A DNA stretch of 64,000 bases from Haloterrigena sp. KLK7 (GCF_037914945.1 NZ_CP149787.1:2480001-2544000), one strand, 5' to 3'; positions 25,430-33,928 are shown, numbered from the stretch's first letter. Numbers and translations are program-made. The notes: a model not told the origin generated them from the letters alone.

Positions 25430-25503
25430 TCCGCCCTCCCCGATTTGAACGGGGGACAAGTCGATCTACAGTCGACTGCTCTACCAGTCTGAGCTAAGGG
25501 CGG
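25430..25503 (-). tRNA. tRNA-Tyr (GUA)
   Basis: A 74-nt cloverleaf on the minus strand. The acceptor stem CCGCCCT pairs with AGGGCGG with A as discriminator. The D arm is GCTC/GAGC, the anticodon stem GTCGA/TCGAC encloses CTGTAGA with anticodon GTA, and the T stem CCCCG/CGGGG encloses TTCAAAT. CCA is not encoded and there is no intron. Its 3' 21 bases are repeated at 25308-25328. Confidence 0.95.
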
Positions 25504-25568
25504 TCGCATTTCAACGTAGTCGGCGAGGATCACATAAGGGTTATTATTCGCGTCGCCGAGTGACGCGT

Positions 25569-25575
25569 GTCTTAC
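25569..25575 (-). promoter_or_regulatory. GTAAGAC heptamer upstream of cdrL
   Basis: GTCTTAC on the plus strand, 123-129 bases upstream of the cdrL ATG. It is the same heptamer that occurs five times upstream of cdrS-ftsZ2. This suggests shared control of both units, although a single copy could be chance. Confidence 0.4.
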
Positions 25576-25697
25576 AGAAAATCGCCGTCCGACTGCGGGT
25601 CGGTTCCGACAAGTGGGACGATCTCGCTGGGAGTGATCTCCGGCTGACTAGCAGCATGATTGAAATAGGTGGCGTGTCAATACCAGTGTAACTCCGA

Positions 25698-26303
25698 ATG
25701 AGTAAGATCACGTTCCGCGCCGACGACGACCTCGTCGACGAACTCGAGGCCCTCGAGATCTCCAAGAGCGAAGCGATGCGGGAGGCGCTGCGCTCGTATC
25801 TCGGGGCCGAAGAGCGAACGGAACGCGCGCCCGCGGACGGCGAGACGGGCGCGATCGACGACCTGATCCGCCAGCGCGTCGACGAGCGACTCGACGAACG
25901 CCTTCGCGAACTGGATCGCGATCGCGGGGGAGCACACGCGCGTGAGAAACGCCCCGAGGAGGTCACCGTCACGGTCTCGCTCGGGGACGACGCCCGCGAC
26001 GATTCCGGACGCGGGATGTCCGACATCACGCGCGACGCGGAGCGTCGGACGAGCGCGCCGGTGACCGATGCCACACCGGACGACGACGAGCGACTGGCGA
26101 CCGCGGACGATGCGGACGGGCAGTGCGGGCAGTGTGGCGAAGCGGTCGCAGACGATCACGTCTTCTGTCCCAACTGCGGCGAGAAGACCTCGCGACGACT
26201 GTTCTGCGAGTGCGGCGACGAGATCCGTTCGGACTGGTCGTTCTGTCCCGGCTGCGGTCGTCGGACGCCGGCAGCGGACGTCCTCGGTGACACTCCGTCG
26301 TAG
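25698..26303 (+). CDS. cdrL: CdrL-like RHH plus double zinc ribbon regulator
   Basis: A 201-residue protein. The N-terminal 45 residues are a ribbon-helix-helix: KITFRADDDLVDELEALEI forms the DNA-contacting strand and first helix, and SKSEAMREALRSYLG the second. A helical, Arg/Glu-rich linker with IDDLIRQRVDERLDERL follows, then a disordered stretch, then two zinc ribbons (CGQCGEAV ... CPNCG, about 139-158; CECGDEI ... CPGCG, about 166-185). Position directly upstream of cdrS-ftsZ2 and the domain layout match the haloarchaeal cell division regulator CdrL, reported to control that operon. ATG 25698 begins right at the strand. Confidence 0.85.
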   Translation: MSKITFRADDDLVDELEALEISKSEAMREALRSYLGAEERTERAPADGETGAIDDLIRQRVDERLDERLRELDRDRGGAHAREKRPEEVTVTVSLGDDARDDSGRGMSDITRDAERRTSAPVTDATPDDDERLATADDADGQCGQCGEAVADDHVFCPNCGEKTSRRLFCECGDEIRSDWSFCPGCGRRTPAADVLGDTPS

Positions 26304-26311
26304 CGACCTAT

Positions 26312-26481
26312 GTAAGACACGGATAGTCGCGTCCGACGAAAGTTTTATTGTGTATGCCAGTATTCCACTTATTCGCGTAAGACGGTCGTCTTACAACGGT
26401 CGGCAAACGCCGAAAACCGCCCGATGTCGGGCGGCTCCGTGTAAGACACGTCGCGTCTGACAGGGGCGCGCGCCGTCTTAC
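26312..26481. promoter_or_regulatory. Array of five GTAAGAC heptamers upstream of cdrS-ftsZ2
   Basis: GTAAGAC occurs at 26312, 26377 and 26441, and its reverse complement GTCTTAC at 26388 and 26475. The copies at 26377 and 26388 form an inverted repeat with a four-base spacer. Between them lie two other dyads: TCGGC/GCCGA (26400-26413) and a perfect CCGCCCGA-TG-TCGGGCGG (26417-26434). TATA-like elements are AGTTTTATT (26341) and the last GTCTTAC itself, 25 bases before the cdrS ATG. The array is probably the operator of the operon; CdrL or CdrS as binder is inference. Confidence 0.65.
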
Positions 26482-26499
26482 CCCAAGGGGAATACAACC

Positions 26500-26679
26500 A
26501 TGGAGCGTGTGACACTGCGAATTCCGAAACAGCAGATCGAGGAGGTCGAACAACTGGTCGACTCGGGCGAGTTCCCGAACCGGAGCGAAGCGATCCGGTC
26601 GGCCGTCCGCGAGATGATCAACGAACAGAGCGACGGACCGAGCGAGCAGTCCGGTAAACACAACTGGGCCAAGGTGTAA
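26500..26679 (+). CDS. cdrS: CdrS ribbon-helix-helix division regulator
   Basis: A 59-residue RHH protein: strand [10 protein letters not shown], helix one [14 protein letters not shown], turn PNRSEA and helix two [12 protein letters not shown], then a short polar tail ending HNWAKV. CdrS is a haloarchaeal regulator co-transcribed with ftsZ2 and linked to timing of cell division. The stop is two bases from the ftsZ2 ATG, so the two genes are one translationally close unit. The start is fixed by the conserved first strand. Confidence 0.92.
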   Translation: MERVTLRIPKQQIEEVEQLVDSGEFPNRSEAIRSAVREMINEQSDGPSEQSGKHNWAKV

Positions 26680-26681
26680 CG

Positions 26682-27875
26682 ATGCAGGATATCGTTCAAG
26701 ACGCACTCGAGAACGCCGAAGAGGAGTCCCGGGAGATGGAAGACATGGACGACGACGAGTTCGGCGACCCTCGAATCGTCATCGTCGGTGCGGGCGGTGC
26801 GGGTAACAACACCATCAACCGGCTGTACAACATCGGCGTCGACGGTGCCGACACCGTGGCGATCAACACGGACAAGCAGCACCTCAAGATGATCGAGGCC
26901 GACACGAAGATCCTGGTCGGCAAGTCGCTCACCAACGGACTCGGCGCTGGCGGCGATCCGTCGATGGGCGAGCGCGCGACCGAGATGGCCCAGAGCACGA
27001 TCAAGGAAGTGCTCGGCGACGCGGACCTCGTGTTCGTGACCGCCGGGATGGGCGGCGGGACCGGGACCGGTGCCGCCCCCGTCGTCTCCAAGATCGCCAA
27101 GGAGCAGGGCGCGATCGTCGTCGGCATGGTCTCGACGCCGTTCAACGTCGAGCGCGCCCGCACGGTCAAGGCCGAGGAAGGCCTCGAGAAGCTCCGCGAG
27201 CAGGCCGACTCGATCATCGTGCTCGACAACAACCGACTGCTCGACTACGTTCCGAACCTCCCGATCGGCAAGGCGTTCTCGGTGATGGACCAGATCATCG
27301 CCGAGACCGTCAAGGGGATCTCGGAGACGATCACCCAGCCCTCGCTGATCAACCTGGACTACGCCGACATGTCGACGATCATGAACCAGGGCGGCGTCGC
27401 CGTCATGCTGGTCGGCGAGACCCAGGACAAGAACAAGACCGACGAGGTCGTCAAGGACGCGATGAACCACCCGCTGCTGGACGTCGACTATCGCGGCGCC
27501 TCCGGCGGGCTGGTCCACATCACCGGCGGCCCCGACCTCACGCTGAAAGAGGCCGAGGGGATCGCGGACAACATCACCGAGCGCCTCGAGGCCTCGGCGA
27601 ACGTCATCTGGGGCGCCCGGATTCAGGACAACTACAAGGGCAAGGTGCGGGTCATGGCGATCATGACCGGCGTCCAGAGCGCACAGGTGCTCGGCCCGAC
27701 CACCCAGAAACAGGCCGACAAGTCCCGCAAGAGCATCGAGGGGTTCAACGAGGCCGACTTCGACGCGAGCAACAACGTCGAGGAGGCGGGTGCACGAACG
27801 CGATCCGGAAACGCGCACAGCGACGGCGGCCGCGAAGAGGTCGAGAAACAGCACGGCGTCGACGTGATCCGGTAA
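26682..27875 (+). CDS. ftsZ2: Cell division protein FtsZ2
   Basis: A 397-residue tubulin-superfamily GTPase. An acidic N-terminal extension (about 1-28) precedes [17 protein letters not shown]. The GTP signature is [20 protein letters not shown] at about 120-140, followed by [20 protein letters not shown] and the catalytic loop [18 protein letters not shown]. The C-terminal domain ends near residue 345, with a disordered tail. It assembles the mid-cell ring; haloarchaea have FtsZ1 and FtsZ2, and linkage with cdrS, cdrL and ncsA identifies this as FtsZ2, which acts mainly in constriction. Confidence 0.95.
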   Translation: MQDIVQDALENAEEESREMEDMDDDEFGDPRIVIVGAGGAGNNTINRLYNIGVDGADTVAINTDKQHLKMIEADTKILVGKSLTNGLGAGGDPSMGERATEMAQSTIKEVLGDADLVFVTAGMGGGTGTGAAPVVSKIAKEQGAIVVGMVSTPFNVERARTVKAEEGLEKLREQADSIIVLDNNRLLDYVPNLPIGKAFSVMDQIIAETVKGISETITQPSLINLDYADMSTIMNQGGVAVMLVGETQDKNKTDEVVKDAMNHPLLDVDYRGASGGLVHITGGPDLTLKEAEGIADNITERLEASANVIWGARIQDNYKGKVRVMAIMTGVQSAQVLGPTTQKQADKSRKSIEGFNEADFDASNNVEEAGARTRSGNAHSDGGREEVEKQHGVDVIR

Positions 27876-28013
27876 TCGCGACGCGCGCGATCCCGCTCGA
27901 ATCGACACCGCTGTGACGGCATCGACACACCTGACACACCAGTCGCCGTCCGCGGCAGGCAGTCCGCGATACGACACACCACTACTCGCGGATCGATCGA
28001 CGGATCGGATCCG

Positions 28014-28018
28014 TTTTT
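28014..28018 (+). terminator. Possible terminator after ftsZ2
   Basis: A T5 run at 28014-28018 in an otherwise GC-rich spacer between the convergent ftsZ2 and ncsA genes, about 140 bases after the ftsZ2 stop. T-runs terminate archaeal RNA polymerase, but a five-base run is weak evidence. The remaining spacer (27876-28162) contains short CGACACACC-type repeats and no gene. Confidence 0.3.
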
Positions 28019-28162
28019 CAGCGTTCGTCTCGAGTCTCGACGCTAATCACGCGGCCGCATTTGTATGACTGGTAGTTTGTACCGCTGACAGACGCGTTTA
28101 CGGCCGTATACGGGCGCGAAACTGCAAGCCGTAGCAGTCCCGAGTCTCGTACTCGAGTCGGC

Positions 28163-29122
28163 TCAGGCCAGCGACTCGAGCAGCGAGCACTTCCGACAGA
28201 CCTCGCGGGTCGTCGTCGAGCCGCACTCGACGCACTCCCGGAGGTCGGCGCCGTCGTCGCCGCTGAACTCGTCTGCGGCGATCGAGGCCAGATCCTCGTA
28301 GCCCGCGAGAATGGAGTGGCGGGTGCCGGGATGGTTCTCCTCTAAGTCGTAGAGCAACTGCTGAATCTCGCCGCGGTAGGCCTCGCTGGCGTGGGGACAC
28401 TCCGTGATGTGGGCCGGGAGGTCGTTGATGTGCGCGTAGAGAGCGACTTCCTTCTCGGGGACGTCCCGCAGCGGTTTCGCGCGCGGGACGAACTCCGCCT
28501 GGTCCTCGCGCTCGGAGAGGGCGCCGAGGCTGGCGTCGAAGTGTTTCGCGATCTGTTCGACGTCGCCCTCGAGGAAGTTCATCAGCGCCGTCTGGGCCTC
28601 GTCGTCTAAGTTGTGGCCGGTCAGCAGGAGATCGGCCTCGAGCTCTTCGGCGTAGTTCGAGAGCAGGTCCCGCCGGAAGACGCCGCAGTAGGCACAGGCG
28701 GCCATGTTTTCGGGATCGTCCTCGACGACGTCGTCCATCCGGACGCCGAACTCCTCCTCGTAGGAGACGAGTTCGTGGCGGATGTCGAGGTCGTCGGCGA
28801 GTTCGACGCAGGCCTCGACGGACTTGTCGCGGTAGCCCTCGATCCCCTCGTGGATCGTTAGCCCGACGAGTTCGATGCGCGGGTCCTCGGCGAACGTGTC
28901 GTGGAGGATCTGCGTGAGGACGACGCTGTCCTTGCCGCCGGAGAGGCCGATCACCCACGTCTGGGGGTTCTCGGGCGTCGCGTCTCGCGGGACCAGATCG
29001 TCCCGCCGCACGCGGCGGCGCACTCGCTTCTCGACCGACTCGCGGAAGTGATCCGCACAGAGGTGTGCCCCGGAGTAGGCGGCGTGCATGACCGCCTCCT
29101 CACCACACCGGTTACAGTCCAT
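28163..29122 (-). CDS. ncsA: tRNA 2-thiolation protein NcsA (Ctu1/TtuA family)
   Basis: A 319-residue adenylating PP-loop enzyme. The N-terminal zinc finger is MDCNRCG with LCADHF about 20 residues on. The PP-loop is IGLSGGKDSVVL near residue 60, the active-site CAYCG lies near residue 142 and TGHNLDDEAQT near 165. A second zinc ribbon at the C-terminus has CVECG and CRKC. In Haloferax, NcsA is linked to the ubiquitin-like SAMP2 and to wobble-uridine thiolation. It lies convergent to ftsZ2, an arrangement I recall from Haloferax. Start ATG 29122 is fixed by the zinc finger. Confidence 0.9.
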   Translation of the reverse strand: MDCNRCGEEAVMHAAYSGAHLCADHFRESVEKRVRRRVRRDDLVPRDATPENPQTWVIGLSGGKDSVVLTQILHDTFAEDPRIELVGLTIHEGIEGYRDKSVEACVELADDLDIRHELVSYEEEFGVRMDDVVEDDPENMAACAYCGVFRRDLLSNYAEELEADLLLTGHNLDDEAQTALMNFLEGDVEQIAKHFDASLGALSEREDQAEFVPRAKPLRDVPEKEVALYAHINDLPAHITECPHASEAYRGEIQQLLYDLEENHPGTRHSILAGYEDLASIAADEFSGDDGADLRECVECGSTTTREVCRKCSLLESLA

Positions 29123-29149
29123 TAGCGGTCCGTTGTCGGCCGCCGCCCA

Positions 29150-29331
29150 TCACGGTTTCGTTGACGGGAGGGTGATCGTGCTCGAGGCGCCGCGGTCGCG
29201 GTCGAACTCGAGCGTCGAGCCGAGGTCGCGGGCGCCATCGTCTGTTCGAACGCTCACGTCCGCGACGCATCGGCGTTCGCCCGCCGCTCCGACGGACGGC
29301 TTCGGCCCTTCGTGGCTCGAGCGGGTTGCCG
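29150..29331 (-). pseudogene. Possible 3' relic of a signalling-protein gene
   Basis: Within the 348-base gap between ncsA and the next gene, one minus-strand frame shows strong coding bias and ends at TGA 29150-29152. Its last residues read DVSVRTDDGARDLGSTLEF then DRDRGASSTITLP, a strand pattern like the C-terminal domain of haloarchaeal PAS/GAF regulators. It has no usable start codon and a stop (near 29332) cuts the frame upstream. Either this is the tail of a deleted gene or chance bias in GC-rich DNA. Confidence 0.35.
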
Positions 29332-29470
29332 ATCAATCGGCTGCCGCCGCTGTCGATACCGCCGATTCGGCCGACGGCGACGGGGAAAGCCTTTTAATAC
29401 TAGTGAGATAGTCACAAACACAGAAGAGTGAATCGCCGACGAGTGCCGTCGATATCAGTCCGGACACACA

Positions 29471-30364
29471 ATGGTACCGAGGATCGGTCGACTCCGAAGC
29501 GCCGCCGGAATCGCGTTCACCTACCTTCTCGTCGGGGTGGCGTGGATCGTCGTTACCGACTACGTCGTCCTGGAGTTGGTCGGCGATCCGCAGGCGACGG
29601 CCCGACTACAGACCGCGAAGGGGTGGATCTTCGTCGTCGGATCGACCGGCCTGGTCTACGCGCTGGTGCGCTCGAATCAGCGACGCCACGACCGGACGAC
29701 TGACCGACTCGAGCACGCGCTACAGCAGACGAGCGTCCTGCACCGACTCCTGCGGCACAACCTGCGGAACAACTGTAACGTCATCCGGGGCAACGCCGAA
29801 CTCCTCGAGGCGAACGACGAGATCCCGGCGGAGGCCGACCCGTACCTCGCGGAGATCAAGTTTCAGACGGATCGACTGGTCGAACTCGGATCAAAGACGC
29901 GGTATCTCCGGGACGCCGTTCTCGACGGTGAGGAGGGGATTCGTCGTCTGAACCTCAGCGCGGCGATCGACGCCGTCGTCGAGTCCGCCCGCGACCGCCA
30001 CCCGAACGCGACGATCGAGGTCGACCGACCCGAGAGCTGTCGCGTTCGGACGACGCCGAAGATCGAACGCGCGCTCCGGGAACTGCTCGACAACGCCGTC
30101 GAACACAGCGAGCGGGCCGAGCCCGCGGTCCGCATCGCGGTTCGGCGAACGGACGAGGGCGTCGACATCACCGTCACCGACGACGGACCCGGACTGCCAC
30201 CGGTCGAGCGAACCGTCCTCGAGAACGGAATCGAGTCGCCGATGATCCACTCGGAGGGATTGGGCCTCTGGATCGTCCGGACGATCGTCGTCCAGACCGG
30301 CGGCAGCGTCGAACTGGTCGACGAATCCCCGGGCACGACCGTCGTGCTCTCGCTACCGGACTGA
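29471..30364 (+). CDS. Membrane sensor histidine kinase
   Basis: A 297-residue kinase with two membrane helices (about 13-35 and 50-67) joined by a short loop, so it has no obvious extracellular sensor. The DHp domain carries LHRLLRHNLRNNCNVIRGNA with the phospho-acceptor His in RHNLRNN, a haloarchaeal form of the H box. The ATPase domain shows ALRELLDNAVEHS, TDDGPGLPP and GLGLWIVRTIV. A TATA-like CTTTTAATAC (29391-29400) lies about 75 bases upstream, so this mRNA may have a leader. No response regulator is adjacent. Confidence 0.85.
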   Translation: MVPRIGRLRSAAGIAFTYLLVGVAWIVVTDYVVLELVGDPQATARLQTAKGWIFVVGSTGLVYALVRSNQRRHDRTTDRLEHALQQTSVLHRLLRHNLRNNCNVIRGNAELLEANDEIPAEADPYLAEIKFQTDRLVELGSKTRYLRDAVLDGEEGIRRLNLSAAIDAVVESARDRHPNATIEVDRPESCRVRTTPKIERALRELLDNAVEHSERAEPAVRIAVRRTDEGVDITVTDDGPGLPPVERTVLENGIESPMIHSEGLGLWIVRTIVVQTGGSVELVDESPGTTVVLSLPD

Positions 30365-30450
30365 GCGAGCCCGAGAGCCCGGAGCGGTCATCGGTCCGTC
30401 GTTCGTTGTCCGTCGTCTGTCGTCCGTCGTCGTCGGCCGATCGCGCCCCC

Positions 30451-31191
30451 TCAGGCGGGGACCGGATCCGTCTCTTCTTCGGACTCGTCGTCCGCCTCGA
30501 CGGCCTCGGCGCCGTCCGCGAGGGCGGCCAGCAGGATCTCGACGTAGCGCTCGCGGCTCGCGGAGGAGAACAGTTCGTGGCCGCCGTCGTAGAGCACGAC
30601 GTGTTCGGCGGGGACGCGCTCGCCGATCGGACGCAGGCTGACGACCGGATCGCGAAGCGAGCAGAAGACGACCGCGTCGTGATCGATCGTCAGCAGTTCC
30701 TCCTGGGCGCGGCGCGTCTCGCGGACGAACGCCGGCGAGATCCAGTTCGGCGTCGTCTCGAGCTGGTGGTCGGTGGCCTCCTCGCCGATCGCCTCGCGGT
30801 CGAGCCCGCGCACCGGGATACAGGGCAGCGTCGTCGACAGCTTCGAGACGGCCTCGAGCAGCGGGTCGGGGAACGCCTCGCCGTACCCCCACCACGGGCT
30901 CAGGTAGACGTGGTTGTCCGCGCCGTCTAAGGCCTGGGCGACCAGCGCGCCCGCGCTGTGGCCGAGCAACTGGTACTCCTCTAAGTCGCGCACGTACTCC
31001 GCGATCGGCTCGAGCCAGTCGGCTTTGAAGTCGTCGATGTTCGTGGGGAGTTCGAAGGCGTGCACCCGGTAGCCGGCCTCGGTCAGTGTGCCGATGAGCC
31101 AGCTGACGTTCTCGTGGGTCCAGCGGTTGCCCCAGCCCATGACGAACACGAGTTCCTCGTCGCCGTCCTCGTTGAAGATCCGGTGTCGCAT
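30451..31191 (-). CDS. Alpha/beta hydrolase
   Basis: A 246-residue single-domain alpha/beta hydrolase. The nucleophile elbow is LLGHSAGALVAQ (Ser near residue 82), an oxyanion-type FVMGWGNRW lies after the second strand, and the late YDGGHELF supplies the catalytic His; the Asp is probably in FCSLRDPVV. A 20-residue acidic tail follows. The substrate is not evident. ATG 31191 is 28 bases from a TATA element (31214-31224) and avoids a long basic upstream extension. It is divergent from the gene at 31333. Confidence 0.83.
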   Translation of the reverse strand: MRHRIFNEDGDEELVFVMGWGNRWTHENVSWLIGTLTEAGYRVHAFELPTNIDDFKADWLEPIAEYVRDLEEYQLLGHSAGALVAQALDGADNHVYLSPWWGYGEAFPDPLLEAVSKLSTTLPCIPVRGLDREAIGEEATDHQLETTPNWISPAFVRETRRAQEELLTIDHDAVVFCSLRDPVVSLRPIGERVPAEHVVLYDGGHELFSSASRERYVEILLAALADGAEAVEADDESEEETDPVPA

Positions 31192-31213
31192 GGGATTCCG
31201 TTCGCCGGGAACC

Positions 31214-31224
31214 GATAAAAAAGG
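31214..31224 (-). promoter_or_regulatory. TATA box of the alpha/beta hydrolase gene
   Basis: A CCTTTTTTATC element on the minus strand, centred 28 bases from ATG 31191. This supports the shorter start and a leaderless transcript. Confidence 0.6.
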
Positions 31225-31332
31225 TGCTCTCCTGACACGTGAGCTCGTGACACGGGTCGGCGACCGGCGGGACAGCGCCGTATGGCACGCCCGAAGAAAC
31301 CGTTTTGCGCCTCGAGTCCCCACGTACGCGTC

Positions 31333-31998
31333 ATGAGTGGATTCCCCCGCCGCGACGCGGTCGACCGCCTCGAGGAACTCGTCGACACCGTCGCGAGCGA
31401 GCGCATGCCGGTCCCGGTCCGGGAGGTCTGGGCCTTCGGCGACGTCGCGCTCGGGCTCGACCCCGTCGAGCGACTGGACGTCTACGTGACGAAGGACGTG
31501 CTGATGCGCGACGACAGCGACGGCGATGGGATCGACGCCGACGCGATCGAAGACGAGTACGGCGTCGAAGGGATCGGGAAGTCGGTTCGCGCCGACTGGG
31601 CCGCCGAGCATCCCGACTCCCTGCGGGCCAACGCGAACGGCCACGCCGCCCCCGAACAGTGTCTCGCCGCCCACCTGCTGGGCGACGACGAGCCGATCCA
31701 CCTCGAGGTCTGTAACTCGCCGTTCGAGGACAACGTCACCCAGCGGCTGCGCGGGGCGCAACTGCGCGAGGATTACACCCAGTTGCTCGACCCCCGCGGC
31801 GTCTGCCTCTGGGCCGAGGGAACGACGAGCGAGGAGGCCTTTCGCAAGCTGCGGGAGAGCGAGTTGGCGCTCCCGACGCTCTCGCAGGCCCTCGAGATGC
31901 TCGGGCTGGACGATGAGGAGGCCGAAGACGCCGCGCAGGAACTCCACGCGTGGCGCGAGCAACAGGACGGCGTGACCGTCCGCGGCGACGTCGTCTGA
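31333..31998 (+). CDS. Unassigned haloarchaeal protein (DUF7095-like)
   Basis: A 221-residue soluble protein. It contains PVREVWAFGDVALGLDPVERLDVYVTKDVLM, which resembles a nucleotidyltransferase-like strand-helix-strand, and later LEVCNSPFEDNVTQRLRGAQ and DPRGVCLWAEGTTSEEAF. The two Asp of RLDVYVTKD could be metal ligands, but the classical GS motif is missing. I recall such proteins as a haloarchaea-only domain of unknown function; the number is uncertain. ATG 31333 follows a CGTTTTGCG element by about 27 bases. Confidence 0.65.
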   Translation: MSGFPRRDAVDRLEELVDTVASERMPVPVREVWAFGDVALGLDPVERLDVYVTKDVLMRDDSDGDGIDADAIEDEYGVEGIGKSVRADWAAEHPDSLRANANGHAAPEQCLAAHLLGDDEPIHLEVCNSPFEDNVTQRLRGAQLREDYTQLLDPRGVCLWAEGTTSEEAFRKLRESELALPTLSQALEMLGLDDEEAEDAAQELHAWREQQDGVTVRGDVV

Positions 31999-32125
31999 AC
32001 TCGATCGATTGAGGGTTTCGTTCGAACTCGATCATCGCTCGGATCGATTGGAAGTGCGACTGGAGGATTGAACTTCGACTACTGTAGTGAACCGAACGAA
32101 ACCGGACGGACGCTGCTACCCCACC

Positions 32126-32200
32126 GTGGCAACAGGGGATCGCCACTCCCTCCCCAGCCGATTCGCTCGTTCGCTCCGCTCACTCGCTCATCCCTCGCGC
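32126..32200 (+). repeat. Dispersed intergenic repeat, copy A
   Basis: The 430-base gap 31999-32428 holds no convincing gene. Its centre carries GTGGCAAC - about 20 variable bases - CCCTCCCCAGCCGATTCGCTC, then CACTCGCTCATCCCTCGC. The same core occurs inverted near 41.1 kb and again at 62.0 kb. The flanks here (32210-32330) are rich in CGCTC/GCTCG and simple dyads and look non-coding. Confidence 0.65.
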
Positions 32201-32428
32201 AGTTTCGTCGATCCATCCTCGCTTTCGCTCACGGTTCACTCCGTTCACTGTTCGCTTTTCGAGGTGCTCGCATGGCTCGCACCTCGCTCTGCTCGGCCCG
32301 ATCGACAGCGCGCGCCACCGCTCGCCGGGTGTTCGGTCCGGCGTCGTCCATCGATCGATGCGCTCGAGCGCGCGGGTCAGACGACTGCAGGCACTACCCT
32401 TTTCGACGCGACCGACCCACCATCGCCT

Positions 32429-32635
32429 ATGTCCAACGAACGACCGACAGCCGAGGAACTGCGCCAGGGCGTCACCGTCGAGATCGTGCAGGGCGATCAG
32501 GACGTCGAGTCGACGGACACGGAACCGATCGTCGGCGAGGTCGGAACTATCTACGGCGACGATCCCCAGGGGCCGGAGGTCGAACTGAAAAGCGGCGTCG
32601 TCGGCCACGTGCAGTCGATCCGCCACGACGAGTAA
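32429..32635 (+). CDS. YwbE-family (DUF2196) protein
   Basis: A 68-residue protein made of the small beta-barrel YwbE/DUF2196 domain: LRQGVTVEIVQGDQDVE, then GEVGTIYGDDPQGPEVELK and a final GVVGHVQSIRH. The bacterial family is uncharacterised. A CCCTTTTCG element at about 32396-32404 is 28 bases before ATG 32429, favouring this start over a long upstream extension into the repeat region. It is followed by the YihY-type gene on the same strand, 127 bases away. Confidence 0.8.
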   Translation: MSNERPTAEELRQGVTVEIVQGDQDVESTDTEPIVGEVGTIYGDDPQGPEVELKSGVVGHVQSIRHDE

Positions 32636-32762
32636 CGCTCGAGTCCCCGTCGTCGCGATCCGTTTTCGTCGCGACCCGTTTTACCGCACTGTCCCCTGGT
32701 GTACTCCGTGGGACGCAGTCTGCCGGCCAAATCCATTTCCGACCGATCGTTGAGGACAGTAC

Positions 32763-33623
32763 ATGACCGACTCGAGCCACCTCGCGCTCGTTCGCGACGT
32801 CGTCGCGGTCGCCCACGAACGCCAGCTCAGCGTCACGGCCGCGGGACTGGCCTACCACGCGTTCAACACGCTCGTCCCGCTGGTCATCCTGACGCTGGTC
32901 GGCGTCTCGCTCGTCGACGGCCTCGAGCCATTGGTGTCGACGCTCGAGACCGCAGTCGGACTCGAGGGGACGGTGACCGGCGGCGGCCTCGAGGGGGCGA
33001 TGGGCGGCAGCGGCGCCCGAACCCGCGCGGCGCTGCTGGCCGTGGCGGTCCTCCTCTGGAGCGCGTTCCGGTTGTTTCAGGCGATCAACAGCGCGTTCAC
33101 TGACGTGTACGGCGCCCGGAGTGACGAGTCGTACGTGACGACGGCGGCGACGGTCACGCTCGTGACGGCCCTCTACACCGTCCTCGTGACGGCGACGATC
33201 GCGGTCGGCGTCGCACTGGTCACCGTCGTCGGCGTCAGCCTCTCGGTGGTCGTCGGCGGCGGCTGGACGGCGGCCGGCAGCACCCTCCTGCTGGCCGGCC
33301 TGCTGCTGGCGGTCTTCCTCCCGATGTACTACCTGTTCCCCCAGCCCGACGTCTCGGTCGGCGAGGTGCTTCCCGGGACGGCCTTCGCGGCGGTCTCCTG
33401 GACCGTCTTGGCCGTCGGCTTCCGGTTCTACGTCTCGGCCTCCGAGAGCGTCGCCCTGTTCGGGATCGCCGGCGCCGTCCTGTTGATCCTGACGTGGGTG
33501 TACCTGGGCGGGCTCTGTCTCCTGCTCGGGGCCGTCCTCAACGCCGTCCGCGCGGATCACGTCGACCCCGAAGAGGAGTGGGTCCCGATGGAGACGGCGT
33601 GGCCGGTCGATCGAACCGACTAG
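32763..33623 (+). CDS. YihY/BrkB-family inner membrane protein
   Basis: A 286-residue polytopic protein with about six membrane helices. The family signature is at the N-terminus: QLSVTAAGLAYHAFNTLVPL, followed by helices at about 35-50, 85-105, 130-160, 175-195, 205-225 and 235-260. YVSASESVALFGIAGAVLL matches the conserved last pair. The role of YihY proteins is not established; the old annotation as ribonuclease BN is incorrect for Escherichia coli. The C-terminal tail is short and acidic. Confidence 0.87.
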   Translation: MTDSSHLALVRDVVAVAHERQLSVTAAGLAYHAFNTLVPLVILTLVGVSLVDGLEPLVSTLETAVGLEGTVTGGGLEGAMGGSGARTRAALLAVAVLLWSAFRLFQAINSAFTDVYGARSDESYVTTAATVTLVTALYTVLVTATIAVGVALVTVVGVSLSVVVGGGWTAAGSTLLLAGLLLAVFLPMYYLFPQPDVSVGEVLPGTAFAAVSWTVLAVGFRFYVSASESVALFGIAGAVLLILTWVYLGGLCLLLGAVLNAVRADHVDPEEEWVPMETAWPVDRTD

Positions 33624-33721
33624 GCTCCAGCGATTCGGTTCGGCGTCGTCCGGTGCTTCTCACCCTCGAGTCCGACGGCTAGTGATAGTCGACTAGAGCC
33701 GGCGTCAAACCTCCGTAGCCG

Positions 33722-33928
33722 TCACGAGTCGGATCGACGCTCCTGCGATTCGTACCATCCTGCGGCGATCAGCGAGAGCACCAGCAGCGAGATGCCCGTG
33801 ACGACACCGGAACCCACCCGGTCGCCGAGTCCGACGTCGACGAAGCCGCTGCTGGTCAGGACGGCACCGATCGCGATCACGGTCGCGCTACCGGTCAGTA
33901 GCAGTAAGCGATCTCGAAAACCAACCAT
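33722..33928 (-). CDS. Small two-helix membrane protein
   Basis: A 68-residue protein with two hydrophobic segments (LLLLTGSATVIAIGAVLTSSG and VVTGISLLVLSLIAAGWY) and a charged C-terminus (ESQERRSDS). I do not recognise a family. ATG 33928 is preferred to an upstream in-frame start because a CCCTTATCC element lies at about 33955-33963 (27-35 bases) and the upstream part is polar. It lies between the YihY and ERCC4 genes. Confidence 0.6.
   Translation of the reverse strand: MVGFRDRLLLLTGSATVIAIGAVLTSSGFVDVGLGDRVGSGVVTGISLLVLSLIAAGWYESQERRSDS

Noticed and set aside
26400-26434. An intrinsic bacterial-type terminator between cdrL and cdrS (CCGCCCGA/TCGGGCGG hairpin).
   Set aside because: No T run follows and archaeal termination does not rely on such hairpins; it is better listed as a dyad within the operator region.
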